64,000 nucleotides of DNA, taken from assembly GCF_000010085.1 (NCBI RefSeq), contig NC_007712.1:1-64000 (forward strand), written 5' to 3'. How positions within the stretch are numbered: the first letter of the stretch is position 1; every line of letters begins with the position of its first letter. This DNA comes from Sodalis glossinidius str. 'morsitans' (lineage in GTDB: Bacteria > Pseudomonadota > Gammaproteobacteria > Enterobacterales > Enterobacteriaceae). Under the pieces are notes generated by a model, which worked only from the letters and a program-made list of their open reading frames with translations, made no database searches and was not told the origin of the DNA. The position numbers and the translations under genes are program-made. Shown one piece after another: positions 9,729 through 18,579 of this stretch.

Positions 9729-10413
9729 ATGCAGCTACTGCCACAGCCTATTTCATTATTCAACTTTATTGCTGCGAATATTAACGACGCTCGGCATTTC
9801 CTCGACGGTTTTTTACCGGCGCCAATTCGGCGATGCTGCGATTTAACCACGCTATCCCTGCAGGCCAGTCATATTATAGATGACGCCCTGCGTGGTCAGT
9901 TTTCCGATTTGCTGTTTTCACTGAGCACCGTCAGGGGAAAGGGGTATATTCATTGTGTGCAGGATCTGCAATCGCGGCCGGAAAAAATGATGCCGTTGCG
10001 TATGTATCGATACAGTTTGACCATTATGCAGCGGCACATCGAGCAAGGAAATAGTAAATTCCCGGTGGTGCTACCGTTGCTGTTTTATCATGGCCGGACG
10101 CCGGCTAACGCCTACAAGTACGCGTTTACCCGATTTCTTTTCGCATCCCGGTCTCGGTGAAGCGGCTTATATGGAGGTGTACCCGTTGGTCGATATCCGC
10201 GCTATGACGATCCATGAAGTGTTGCCTTCCAGCCGACGTGATGAACTCTTTGCGTTGCTTGATAAGCATGCGCATGGCAACGACCCTCAGGCACTTGATG
10301 ACGATATCAATCGCGTATTATCACAGTGGTCGCTGCCGCCCGCGCACTTTTGCAAGATTATCCATAATCTGGTCGACTTGTTCAGAGCCGGAAACGGGCG
10401 GCAGGACTTCTGA
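9729..10413 (+). pseudogene. Broken Rpn-family nuclease / Transposase_31-type protein
   Basis: The intact family (E. coli RpnA-E, formerly YhgA-like transposases) are PD-(D/E)XK endonucleases that promote RecA-independent recombination. Matching segments run in order: ARHFLDGFLPAPIRR, FSDLLFSLST, GKGYIHCVQDLQSRPEK, RYSLTIMQRHIEQGNSKFP and PLLFYHGRTPA. A frameshift near 10110-10150 then leads to the continuation GEAAYMEVYPLVDIRAM in another frame. The catalytic N-terminal motif (normally HDAVFK) is altered and the usual length of about 300 residues is reduced. It sits in the gap between dgoA and dgoD, where E. coli has no gene. Confidence 0.82.
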
Positions 10414-10537
10414 GCTATTGCCATGTGCGTCACCGGCCATTAACGCCAGAGGTGACGCTGATGTTGTGACGCTCAAGATCTGGCCTTGTTATCGCAGGGG
10501 CGTTCCCGCCTGCGATTCCTAGGTGAGTTGTCATCGA

Positions 10538-11662
10538 TTAGTTACTCAGAAACGCCTTGGCGCATTCCAGTAACGCCGTGATGGAGCTACTGAGAACTTT
10601 ATTCAGGTTATCAAAGGTGCTATTTGCTTGGGTATATCGTTGGGCAAAAGATTGCATATTACTCTGGAAAGTATTTCCCATCGAATTAAACGCTGCCAGC
10701 CAGGCATTATAGCTTGCCATATCGACATCGCTTTTGCCGCTCCCGCTGCCGCCCGAAGGACTTTTGGGACAAGCGGAGAGAGCCGATTGATCGAAGGTGA
10801 TTTTGCCGGTCTCCATATCGACAGCAAACGCGGGCTTTAACGTATCGGCCATCTGCTGATGCTCCGTATCGCTTAACTGGTCCCACTGCGGCACCGTGCC
10901 CAGATTGTTATTCAAGCTGGCAATTTTATTCTCAAACTCCTTGAAAGCGGAATCCATTACATCGTTATCCCACTTGATATAATTACCGTCTTTCCCTTCG
11001 CTGACCGCACCTGCTGCTTTGGATTGTAGCTCGGTATAGGCCTGGTAGAAATCAGCATATTGCAGCATCAGTGAAGAATAAAAGTCGACATAGTTTGTTT
11101 TAATCGAGGCAATCGTGGCGGCAATTGACGCCCAGAATTCCGAATAGGTTAGCTGAGTCTCATCTTTCAGATAAATATTATACGCTTCCTCAAGGTTTGG
11201 TTCTTGTTTTACTTCCTCGATTATGTGATTTAGGGTGTTATAGTTCTTCTGCCTGATAAAACTTTCTTTGCGTATTTCCCCTTGCAGGGCTTCACTCAAC
11301 TCGGATGCAGCTTTAGCAGATTCTTTTTGTCTTCTCTTTAGCGATTCAATACTGTCAGGTTCCGATGAATCAATTCTTGTTAGAGAAGGGGAGAGTAATT
11401 CGATCTTTTTAAGGATATCTTGAACGCGCGAACCGGGTTCCCCTGCCATTAGTTGCTTAAAAGTCTTTATTCCTGCTTTCAATCGATACAAGTCACTATG
11501 TTTACTTGATAATTGACCGAGTTGATCAATGAGATCGAGACAATTATCATTAACATTCTCTTGGAATAGCTCTTTTTTTACCACCTCGCTTTGTAGGCTG
11601 TCGGCATGGGAAAAGGTCATGTGTATAATATGAGAGTGTGTCCTGCAAATTGTATCTACCAT
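10538..11662 (-). CDS. Type III secretion needle-tip protein, IpaD/SipD/BipD family (orphan)
   Basis: Family members cap the injectisome needle, sense host contact and gate translocator secretion. The 374-residue product ends in a segment closely like the SipD/IpaD C-terminus (STFDNLNKVLSSSITALLE, then CAKAFLSN). Its middle resembles the family core: EFWASIAATIASIKTNYVDF, YADFYQAYTELQSK and GKDGNYIKWDND. The N-terminal half is helical and coiled-coil prone. The start at 11662 is chosen because AGGAGA lies just before it; an upstream TTG extension of 13 residues has no such site. No translocator, chaperone or injectisome gene is adjacent. Base composition is more AT-rich than its neighbours, which fits horizontal transfer. 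The frame is uninterrupted, unlike the genes on both sides. Confidence 0.8.
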   Translation of the reverse strand: MVDTICRTHSHIIHMTFSHADSLQSEVVKKELFQENVNDNCLDLIDQLGQLSSKHSDLYRLKAGIKTFKQLMAGEPGSRVQDILKKIELLSPSLTRIDSSEPDSIESLKRRQKESAKAASELSEALQGEIRKESFIRQKNYNTLNHIIEEVKQEPNLEEAYNIYLKDETQLTYSEFWASIAATIASIKTNYVDFYSSLMLQYADFYQAYTELQSKAAGAVSEGKDGNYIKWDNDVMDSAFKEFENKIASLNNNLGTVPQWDQLSDTEHQQMADTLKPAFAVDMETGKITFDQSALSACPKSPSGGSGSGKSDVDMASYNAWLAAFNSMGNTFQSNMQSFAQRYTQANSTFDNLNKVLSSSITALLECAKAFLSN

Positions 11663-11798
11663 GGTTTCTCCTGATGCAACAAAGGTTTTTCCGGTTGCCA
11701 AAAATTCATGTTAATAATTATCTTCTTTTTTCGCGATGGAAAATATAAAAAAACATTCTTTTTTTAATGATTTTTATATGATTTCACTAATCACTCCT

Positions 11799-11957
11799 TC
11801 ACAACAAGTCACTGACTGATGATGAGAGATCCTGGACGCCATTATTCTTACACTCCGGGTCGGAAAAATTTTCTATAATTAATTTGAACCATGCGATGCC
11901 ACCAACATAATCACCTTCAGCGACATTTCTTAACCCTAAAACATAGGGGGCATGCTT
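11799..11957 (-). pseudogene. Short coding remnant, TPR/Sel1-like, upstream of the needle-tip gene
   Basis: On the minus strand an open segment without a start codon reads YVLGLRNVAEGDYVGGIAWF followed by KLIIENFSDPECKNNG and ends in TGA. The pattern of alternating hydrophobic positions and the Leu-Gly...Tyr...Ala-Trp-Phe spacing resembles a TPR or Sel1 repeat. It could be the 3' end of a lost gene that preceded the needle-tip gene in the same direction. I cannot name the family with confidence. The AT-rich 140 bases between it and the needle-tip gene may hold that gene's promoter. Confidence 0.35.
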
Positions 11958-12308
11958 TTAATGCCGCGGTGTCGGTTCCCGTTCACAACAAAACTACGCC
12001 GCCAGGCGCAAAGCAATTTTTTTAGCAAAGCCGAGATGTTATCAGAACGAAGCCGCTCGATGGATGAATGACGAAAAGCGTCATTGGGCTGTATCGCTAC
12101 GCTTTAAAAATTAGCATTGAGGTGAGCGCCGTTTTTTCCGTCGAAAGAATGTCGTCTAACGGACAGGGGAGCTTTTGGACACTTAACGGTCTTTGGGCGC
12201 CCTATAATGGCGCATGGCTTAAGCGTTCATGCCCGCCCAGGCGTGCTCCGGCCACCGGCAAAAAAAGGAATGCTGCCAGGTGGGAGTTGTCTGAAGTGTG
12301 ATCTTCGT
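11958..12308. other. Non-coding stretch before dgoD
   Basis: I find no gene in these 350 bases. One plus-strand frame stays open from 12068 to 12301, but it has no convincing ribosome site and its sequence is low in complexity and unlike any family I recognise. The segment ends where the second DgoR-type operator begins. Confidence 0.4.
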
Positions 12309-12338
12309 TATAGTACGATAATAATTTATAGTACTACA
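12309..12338. promoter_or_regulatory. Putative DgoR operator upstream of dgoD
   Basis: The arms TATAGTAC (12309-12316) and GTACTACA (12331-12338) repeat the architecture found upstream of dgoR, including the 14-base spacer and the GATAATAA-like spacer sequence. The site lies 80 bases before the dgoD ATG. It implies that dgoD-dgoT had its own DgoR-controlled promoter here, in contrast to the single dgoRKADT transcript known in E. coli. Confidence 0.7.
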
Positions 12339-12797
12339 TTCTGGCGCATACAGACAGGTTTGCCCCGCTAGCGACAGCGGCAACCAATTGTTTTGCCTTG
12401 ATAAGGAATCACATACCATGAAAGTAACCAAACTGACTACCTACCGGTTACCGCCGCGCTGGATGTTTCTGAAAATAGAAACGGACGAGGGGGGTGTCGG
12501 CTGGGGCGAGCCCGTTATTGAAGGCCGCGCGAAGAGCGTCGAAGCCGCGGTACACGAGCTGGGCGAATATGTTATCGGCAAGATCCTGCTCGCATTAACG
12601 ACATTTGGCAGACCCTTTACCGCGGTGGCACCATTTTGATGAGCGCCATCGCCGGCATTGATCGGGAGCTGTGGGATATCAAGGGCAAAGCATTGGGTGT
12701 GCCGGTTTATCAGCTGTTAGGTGGGCTGGTGCGCGATCGTATTAAAGCCTATAGCTGGGTCGGTGGCTACCGTTCGTCGGATGTTATCGCCGGTATG

Positions 12798-13839
12798 GGC
12801 TTTGTTGAATAAATATAACTTTTAGGTAATCGTCTGCTCAGATCACTACCGTCATTTCAACATCTGCACTCCATGGCAAAGCAAAAGTTTAAAATAACCA
12901 ACTGGTCCACTTACAACAAAGCTCTCAAGCAGCGCGGGACTCTGACGATATGGCTGGATGAGTCGGCAATTGTTGCATGGACGGAAAAAACAACGCCTGA
13001 ACGGCGTGGCCGGCCGCTTCACTACGCAGATATAGCTATCACCACTGTTCTGATGATGAAACGCGTGTTTGGCCTTTCGTTAAGGGCTTTACAGGGCTTC
13101 GTTGACGCCATTTTTAAACTGATGGTGCTGCCGCTAAGATACCCAGACTACTCGCTGATCAGCAAGCGAGCAAAGACAGTTAAGATCAGCATAAAAACGC
13201 CGACCCGTGGTGAAATCTCACCTCTAGTTATTGACGGAACCGGCCTGAAGGTCTTTGGCGAAAGCGAATGGAAAGTCCGACAGCATGGTGCCGACAGATG
13301 GAGGGTGTGGCGTAAGCTGCATATGGCCGCAGACAGTGTAATGCATGAGATTATCTGTGCTGACTTATCGCTCAGCGGTACGACGGATGCTCAGGTCCTA
13401 CCAGCTGACCCAGCGGAAAATCAGGGAAGCGTCGGCTGATGGCGTTTACGATACCCGCTACTGTCATGATGCTCTGCTGAGGAAGAAAATAAGGCCTCTT
13501 ATTCCTCCACGAGGTGGGGCGCAATATTGGCCAGACCGATACCATGAGCGTAACTACGCCGTTGTGAATCAGCGTCTAAGCGGCAGTAACGATGTATGGA
13601 AAAAGCAAGTGGGCTATCATCGACGCTCAGTGGCTGAAACAGCGATATTCCGGTTCAAAACGCTTATGGGCGATCATCTAAGTCTGCGTGACTATGATGC
13701 GCAGGTAGGTGAGGCAATGGCGATGGTCAAAGCGCTTAACAAAATGACGCTGTTAGGAATGCCGAACAGCATCCGGATCGCATAACAATCGATCTGCTAG
13801 GGGGGCGTAGTCACAAGTTCTGATTTATTCAACAAAGCC
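12798..13839 (+). mobile_element. IS903-type (IS5 family) insertion sequence
   Basis: The element is 1,042 bp. Its ends are the inverted repeats GGCTTTGTTGAATAAAT (12798-12814) and ATTTATTCAACAAAGCC (13823-13839). It is flanked by a perfect 9-bp target duplication GCCGGTATG (12789-12797 and 13840-13848), the length typical of IS903. The single transposase gene is frameshifted, so this copy is probably not autonomous. The perfect duplication suggests insertion after or during loss of selection on dgoD, without later rearrangement. Confidence 0.95.
12873..13785 (+). pseudogene. Frameshifted IS903-type transposase
   Basis: DDE transposase of the IS5 family, IS903 group. The first segment (MAKQKFKITNWSTYNKALKQ, PLVIDGTGLKVFGE with the first catalytic Asp, and ICADLSLSGTTDAQVLP with the second) runs to about 13436. 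The continuation KIREASADGVYDTRYCHDAL up to GEAMAMVKALNKMTLLGMPN is in the next frame from about 13400, and contains the region of the catalytic Glu (RRSVAETAIFRFK). A short deletion near 13405 seems to remove a few residues of the segment usually reading LPGLINQTHRKIREAS. The lesion should abolish transposition unless supplied in trans. Confidence 0.92.
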
Positions 13840-13892
13840 GCCGGTATGAAGAAATTGACCGAAATTGGCTTTGATACTTTCAAGCTGAACGG

Positions 13893-14065
13893 GGCTTTGT
13901 TGAATAAACCGATTTTATGCTGCCCCTCCAGTGCAACTGCTGATCCTGGCAACGTAAAATCATGCAGTTAGGCCGCGTAAGAAAACGGCACACCTAGGGT
14001 GACAAGCATTTTCCGCCAAAACGAGTATGGCAAAACAGCATGATTCCCTATTATTTAACAAAGCC
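13893..14065. mobile_element. 173-bp IS5-type non-autonomous remnant (MITE-like)
   Basis: The left end GGCTTTGTTGAATAAA and the right end TTATTTAACAAAGCC mirror IS903-type termini, but only 173 bp lie between them and no transposase segment is recognisable. It is flanked by a near-perfect 9-bp duplication, GCTGAACGG (13884-13892) and GCTGAACGA (14066-14074). It therefore entered dgoD as an independent event 53 bases past the full-length element. It could be an internally deleted copy of another IS5-family element or a true miniature element mobilised in trans. Confidence 0.8.
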
Positions 14066-14807
14066 GCTGAACGACTGTGAGGAAATGGGGCTACTGGATA
14101 ATTAACGTAAAGTGGATGCAGCGGTTGCGGTAGCAGCTCAGGTACGCGAGGCCCTCGGCAATGATATTGAATTTGGCCTCGATTTCCACGGCCGGGTGAA
14201 TGCGCCGATGGCCAAAGTGCTGATAAAAGAGTTGGAGCCTTATCGGCCATTATTTATCGAGGAGCCGGTGATGACAGAGCAAGCGGAATATTATCCCCTG
14301 CTGGCGGTGCAAACATCCATACCCATCGCCGTCGGCGAACGGATGTTTTCGCGTTTTGAGTTTAAGCGGGTGTTGGCCAATGGCGGTCTGGCGATCGCAC
14401 AGCCCGATCTGTCCCATGCCGGCAGGATTACCGAGTGTATGAAAATTGCCTCCATGGAGGAGGCCTATGATGTGACCCTGGCGCCACATTGTCCGCTGGG
14501 GCCTATTACGCTCGCCTCTTGCCTGCATGTTGACTTTGCTTCCTACAATGCGGTTCTGCAGGAGCAAAGTATGGGAATTCATTATAATCAGGGCGCCGAA
14601 TTATTGGACTATGTTGCCAATAAGGAAGACTTTGCCATGAATGACGGTTATTTCTACCCGCTAAATAAAACCGGACTTGGCGTGGAAATAAATGAGGAAT
14701 TGGTCATTGAACGCAGTAAAAATACACCAGACTGGCGTAACCCGGTATGGTGCTATCCTGACCGGTGTTTCTCCGTACCCTGTGATAATTTAACCGGAAT
14801 AAATAAG

Positions 14808-16006
14808 ATGGACACTGTCATCACCTCGCGCCCCACCCGGCGGCGCTATCTTACGCTATTAATGATTTTTATTACCGTGGTTATTTGTTATGTCGACCGC
14901 GCTAATTTGGCGGTTGCCTCGGCCGATATTCAACAAGAATTGGGTATTGACAAAGCGCAAATGGGGTATATCTTTTCCGCTTTTTCCTGGACCTATACCC
15001 TTTGCCAAATTCCCGGCGGCTGGTTTCCTTGATCGGGTGGGTTCAAAGTTAATCTATTTTATTGCCATCTTCGGTTGGTCGGTTGCTACCCTCGCGCAGG
15101 GTTTCGCCTCCGGGCTGGGTAGTTTACTTGGCCTGCGTGCGCTCACCGGCCTGTTTGAAGCGCCAGCGTTTCCGACTAACAACCGGATGGTGACAAGCTG
15201 GTTCCCCGAACGGGAGCGCGCCTCGGCGGTAGGTCTGTTAACTTCCGGTCAGTTTGTGTCTGGCGTTCCTGACGCCGCTTCTGATCTGGATACAGGAAGT
15301 ATTGAGCTGGCACTGGGTCTTTATCCTGACCGGTAGTATCGACATTATTTTGGTGCTAATCTGGTTCGCAGTATATCAATCGCCGCGCAAAAGCCGGGGT
15401 ATCAATGCTGCCAAGCTGGAATATATCAAGCCGGCGGCGGTCTGGTGGACGGTGATGCTCCGGTGGAGAAAAAGAATCGTGTGCGGATGAGCGGCAGCGA
15501 TTGGAAGCTGGTGTTCAACCGCAAACTGGTGGGTGTGTATTTAGGCCAGTTTTCCGTGACCTCAACCTTGTGGTTTTTCCTCACCTGGTTCCCTAACTAT
15601 CTCACGCAGGAAAAGCATATCGCCGCCTTGACGGCAGGGTTCATGACCACCGTGCCGTTCCTGGCCGCCTTTTTTGGCGTGATTTTATCCGGCTACTTTG
15701 CCGATCGCATGGTACGCGCCGGCAAATCGCTCGGCTTTGCCCGCAAAACACCGATCATCTGCGGACTGCTGCTTTCCACCTGCATCATGGGGGCGAACTA
15801 TACCAACGATCCCCTCTGGATTATGGTGCTCATGGCGCTGGCGTATTCAATTTCGTTGGCGGTCTGGGCGGCATCACCGTACCGTTGGTGGTGGGCAGGA
15901 TTATGGCTTTGCGCCGGCGCTGATTTACATCGCCATGGTGGCGTTTTTGGGCGCGCTTTCCTATCTTCTGCTGGTTGGGGAAGTGAAACGCGTAGGGGAA
16001 GCCTAA
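14808..16006 (+). pseudogene. dgoT: Broken D-galactonate transporter DgoT (MFS)
   Basis: DgoT is a proton-coupled MFS importer (ACS family) for D-galactonate. The start MDTVITSRPTRRRYLTLLM is followed by the first helix ICYVDRANLAVASADIQQEL. Frameshifts occur near 15027, 15250 and 15430. The segment from KLVFNRKLVGVYLGQF to CIMGANYTNDPLWIM is in frame, and a deletion near 15850 removes the tenth to eleventh helix region before GGLGGITVPLVVG. The end IYIAMVAFLGALSYLLLVGE, then VKRVGEA, matches the family. The dgoD frame reads into this gene without a stop. Confidence 0.92.
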
Positions 16007-16054
16007 GCGAAAGTGGCACACGGACGATTTGCCTTCGGCGGTGGGTCTTGGTGG

Positions 16055-17295
16055 CTAGTTAAGCAAAAAATAGCTGATGGCCCAGAGCTGCGTGACACCG
16101 CCAAGCGCGCCGCGTTGGCGTATCAGGCCGGCGATGGTGTAATGACCGCTGCGCACGGCATAATCGATTGCGCCCAAGCCCGCCCAATCGATCAGGTCGG
16201 AGGCGGTTTCCCGGCGGCGCAATAATTGTCGGACAATAGCGCGATGGCCGTTTTCCACCGCTGCCATCAGCGGGGTTCTGCCCCGGCAAAAGCGCAGTCA
16301 GCGCGCCGCAGTGATTTCCTGCCGCCGCCACGGCCAGCGCTGTCTGGCCGTGGCTATCCCGGCTGTTCCTATCCAGCCAAGTGTGCGTCAGCAGTATCTT
16401 GATGATCTCGGCATGGCCATGCATTGCCGCCAAATGCAGCAGCGTCCCGCTGCGCCACAGGCATGCGGGGATGCGCGAGCAGCACATGCACCATCCGGCA
16501 TTGGCCATTGATGACCGCCTGCTGTAACAGGGTGTACCCGCGCATATTCGGCGCCGCAATGACGATAGCGGTATGCTGTAGCAGTACCCTCAACCGTAAG
16601 GTCATGATTGGCCGCCAGCGCTTATCGCGCAATCGAAACGGCAAAGGATCGCGGTTACCCATGCACTGTCCCCTTTCGATGCCATCTGTATCAGTAGCGT
16701 ACGGCCTTCGTTATCCGTGGCGTCCGCCAGCCTGAGATCCGGGCGTGCCAGCAGCGCCTGCGCCAGCGGCAAATGACCGTGGCGGATCACTTTCATCAGC
16801 GGTGTTTCATTTTTGCGATCGGGGGTATTCGCTTCCAAATGCGGATGGGTCAATAGAGCAAGAACGCTGTTGCTAAGCGACGGCAGACAGTTCAGAAGTT
16901 CCAGCAGCAACCCATCGCCGGTCATCCCGGGTAAGCGTGCGCAGATGTTGGCGCCCGGCATCCTCAAGAGCGTGGCCAGCAGGTCATCCTCGCCGTTATA
17001 CATCAGCACGGTGACCAGATGCCGGATGCCGATAGTTTTGGCAAGCGCGGCGGGCAGGCTCCTGCAGGCGGGGATGCGCCTGGGACACCGCATGCAGATT
17101 GCCGAGATCAAGTTTGGCAAACGTGAGACTGAGCAGTTCGGGCGGCAATGCCATCAACGGGAAGGATGATGCAGGACTATTGGCGCAGCCCCGCAGATCG
17201 GCCGCCAAGGGTAAAGGCGCCGACGGTGCGGCGGCGTCGGACATTGCGGTCCCCTCTGCGCCAAACCGTCCGCTGACAACTGAAGCCGTGTCCAT
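16055..17295 (-). pseudogene. Degraded F-box-like plus ankyrin-repeat protein
   Basis: On the minus strand a chain of five frame segments joins into one protein of about 410 residues. The N-terminus (MALPPELLSLTFAKLDLGNL, then HAVSQAHPRL) resembles a eukaryotic F-box, lacking only the late Trp. Ankyrin repeats follow: NTPDRKNETPLMKVIRHGHL, then DNEGRTLLIQMASKGDSAWV, MRGYTLLQQAVINGQ, SGTLLHLAAMHGHAEIIKIL, HGQTALAVAAAGNHCGALTA and RTPLMAAVENGHRAIVRQLL. Four frameshifts (near 17050, 16650, 16470 and 16275) break it. Such domain pairs are typical of secreted effectors, such as Legionella AnkB, that recruit host SCF ubiquitin ligase. It occupies the place of cbrA-yidR in E. coli. Function in this strain is lost. 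Confidence 0.7.
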
Positions 17296-17467
17296 AACCT
17301 ATCCCGGTGCCGCGGGCGTGCAGGATGTCGGTTAGCCGTCGTCGCCGGCGGGACCACCGCTATTCCCGTACGCCTGCTGCCGCGCTAAACGAAATATTAA
17401 AGGAAGATAAAATGATATTAGCAGGAAAATAAAGGAAGTGGCTGCGCAATGCTCGCTCTAAGCCGGC

Positions 17468-17789
17468 TTAGTCGCGAGCCGGTGCGGACGCGTGATCGTG
17501 GCTGTGCAGCATGCGCGATCGGGGAGATTCCTCATCGGTATTGCTATCGCGGCGAAAATAGTCATAAGGTAACAGCACCGTGTCCATGACCGCGGAGAAG
17601 GGTAAGTCTATGGCCGCAAGAGGACGGATGCACCAATTTACTGTCTTTGTCGCTTAAAACATGCATACTGGCGCGGGTACCGGGATAGTAGCCCTGATAG
17701 GGGCCTGTATGCGTCATGACGCTGGAGCAGCCGGTGGTGCCCAGCACGGTGCATCTTGCTGTTACGACAAACAAGACCTTTCTTAACAT
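17468..17789 (-). pseudogene. yidQ: Broken YidQ-family lipoprotein
   Basis: E. coli YidQ is a small DUF1375 lipoprotein of unknown role, encoded next to ibpA as here. The start MLRKVLFVV leads to a lipobox-like LGTTGCSSVMTHTG and the conserved GYYPGTRASMHVLSDKD. A frameshift near 17625 then separates the continuation AAIDLPFSAVMDTVLLPYDY, which ends in TAA at 17468-17470. With one base shift corrected, the protein would be complete. Confidence 0.82.
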
Positions 17790-17953
17790 AACCTGTTCCG
17801 CATCCGTTGGGTTTAACTTCTTGCGCAGCAAAGCCTGCTCTCAGGACCGATTGAAATTGTGCTTGAACCCTCTAGCTGACGCAAGCTGTAATAGAGATTG
17901 AATAAACCCAAGCTAAATTTTACCGCCATCCCGATATTTTTTTCTTATCGCCT

Positions 17954-17982
17954 CTTGAAAAATCCGACGGCGGTACCATTTT
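17954..17982 (+). promoter_or_regulatory. Sigma32 (heat-shock) promoter of ibpA
   Basis: CTTGAAA (17954-17960) is an exact match to the sigma32 -35 element. After 14 bases follows ACCATTTT (17975-17982), close to the CCCCATNT -10 consensus. The expected transcript starts near 17990 and gives a leader of about 95 bases that contains the thermometer element below. Confidence 0.82.
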
Positions 17983-17989
17983 AATTACG

Positions 17990-18086
17990 TGACCAGAAAT
18001 GGATACGCCGTAAGGGTATTCCGGTCACTGACCTGTCCAACGGGAAGGTTATTGCACCCTCGCTGAATTTTGGAGGCTTTAAAGCT
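17990..18086 (+). promoter_or_regulatory. ROSE-type RNA thermometer in the ibpA leader
   Basis: Just before the start codon, CCTCGCT can pair across a short AT-rich loop with the ribosome site TTGGAGG. The TCGCT motif fits the UYGCU signature that defines ROSE thermometers of small heat-shock genes, and it sits opposite the Shine-Dalgarno sequence, as expected. A longer upstream stem is possible between GACCAG and CCGGTC-like stretches. E. coli ibpA is known to have such an element. Confidence 0.75.
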
Positions 18087-18500
18087 ATGCGTAATTTTGA
18101 TTTCTCACCGCTGTACCGTTCCGCTATCGGTTTCGATCGTCTGGTTAATCTGTTGGAATCAGGGCAGAGCCAGGGCAACGGCGGTTATCCCCCCTACAAC
18201 GTTGAATTAGTGAGCGAAAATCAGTACCGCATCGCCATTGCGGTTGCCGGCTTTGCCGAAAGCGAGCTGGAAATCACCGCCCATGACAACCTCCTGACGG
18301 TAAAAGGCGCCCACGCCAGCGATCAAAGCGAATGCAACTATTTATACCAGGGTATCGCCGAGCGTGATTTCGAGCGTAAATTCCAGTTAGCTGAACATAT
18401 ACAAATAAAAGGCGCCCAATTGGCCAACGGCCTGCTGTTTATTGATTTGGAACGCGTGGTACCGGACACGCTAAAACCGCGCCGCATTGAAATAAAATAA
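18087..18500 (+). CDS. ibpA: Small heat-shock protein IbpA
   Basis: ATP-independent holdase of the alpha-crystallin family, which binds aggregating proteins and hands them to DnaK and ClpB. The 137-residue protein starts MRNFDFSPLYRSAIGFDRL as in E. coli. It contains the alpha-crystallin domain (YPPYNVELVSENQYRIAIAV up to the GLLFIDLER motif) and ends PRRIEIK, where the oligomerisation IxI/V motif lies. TGGAGG lies eight bases before the ATG inside the thermometer hairpin. It precedes a nonsense-mutated ibpB, so IbpA may have to act without its usual partner. Confidence 0.96.
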   Translation: MRNFDFSPLYRSAIGFDRLVNLLESGQSQGNGGYPPYNVELVSENQYRIAIAVAGFAESELEITAHDNLLTVKGAHASDQSECNYLYQGIAERDFERKFQLAEHIQIKGAQLANGLLFIDLERVVPDTLKPRRIEIK

Positions 18501-18579
18501 CATTTTACAGACAGTATCTCATACGCCCGCCCGTACAGGGGGGCCTGTCTCAGCCCGATTGGCGGGTTGAGCGAATTAT

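Larger units (their letters stand above)
12418..14807 (+). pseudogene. dgoD: Broken D-galactonate dehydratase DgoD, split by two insertions
   Basis: DgoD is an enolase-superfamily dehydratase that turns D-galactonate into 2-dehydro-3-deoxygalactonate. The N-terminus KVTKLTTYRLPPRWMFLKIE is clear. A frameshift with a small deletion near 12590 precedes the block SAIAGIDRELWDIKGKALG. An IS903-type element then interrupts the gene at 12798-13839, and a 173-bp IS-derived segment does so at 13893-14065. The C-terminal part (EFGLDFHGRVNAPMAKVLIK, FIEEPV, AVGERMFSRFEFKR, DVTLAPHCPLGPI) contains the metal-binding and catalytic regions. The stop codon is gone, so the frame runs straight into dgoT. Removing both insertions with one copy of each duplication restores a near-complete dgoD. 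Confidence 0.94.

Noticed and set aside
12068..12301. 77-codon frame before dgoD
   Set aside because: No ribosome site or homology; it ends next to the DgoR operator and looks like chance.
13893..14065. Possible CRISPR or small RNA in the 173-bp segment
   Set aside because: There are no repeated spacers; the IS-like ends and target duplication explain it better.
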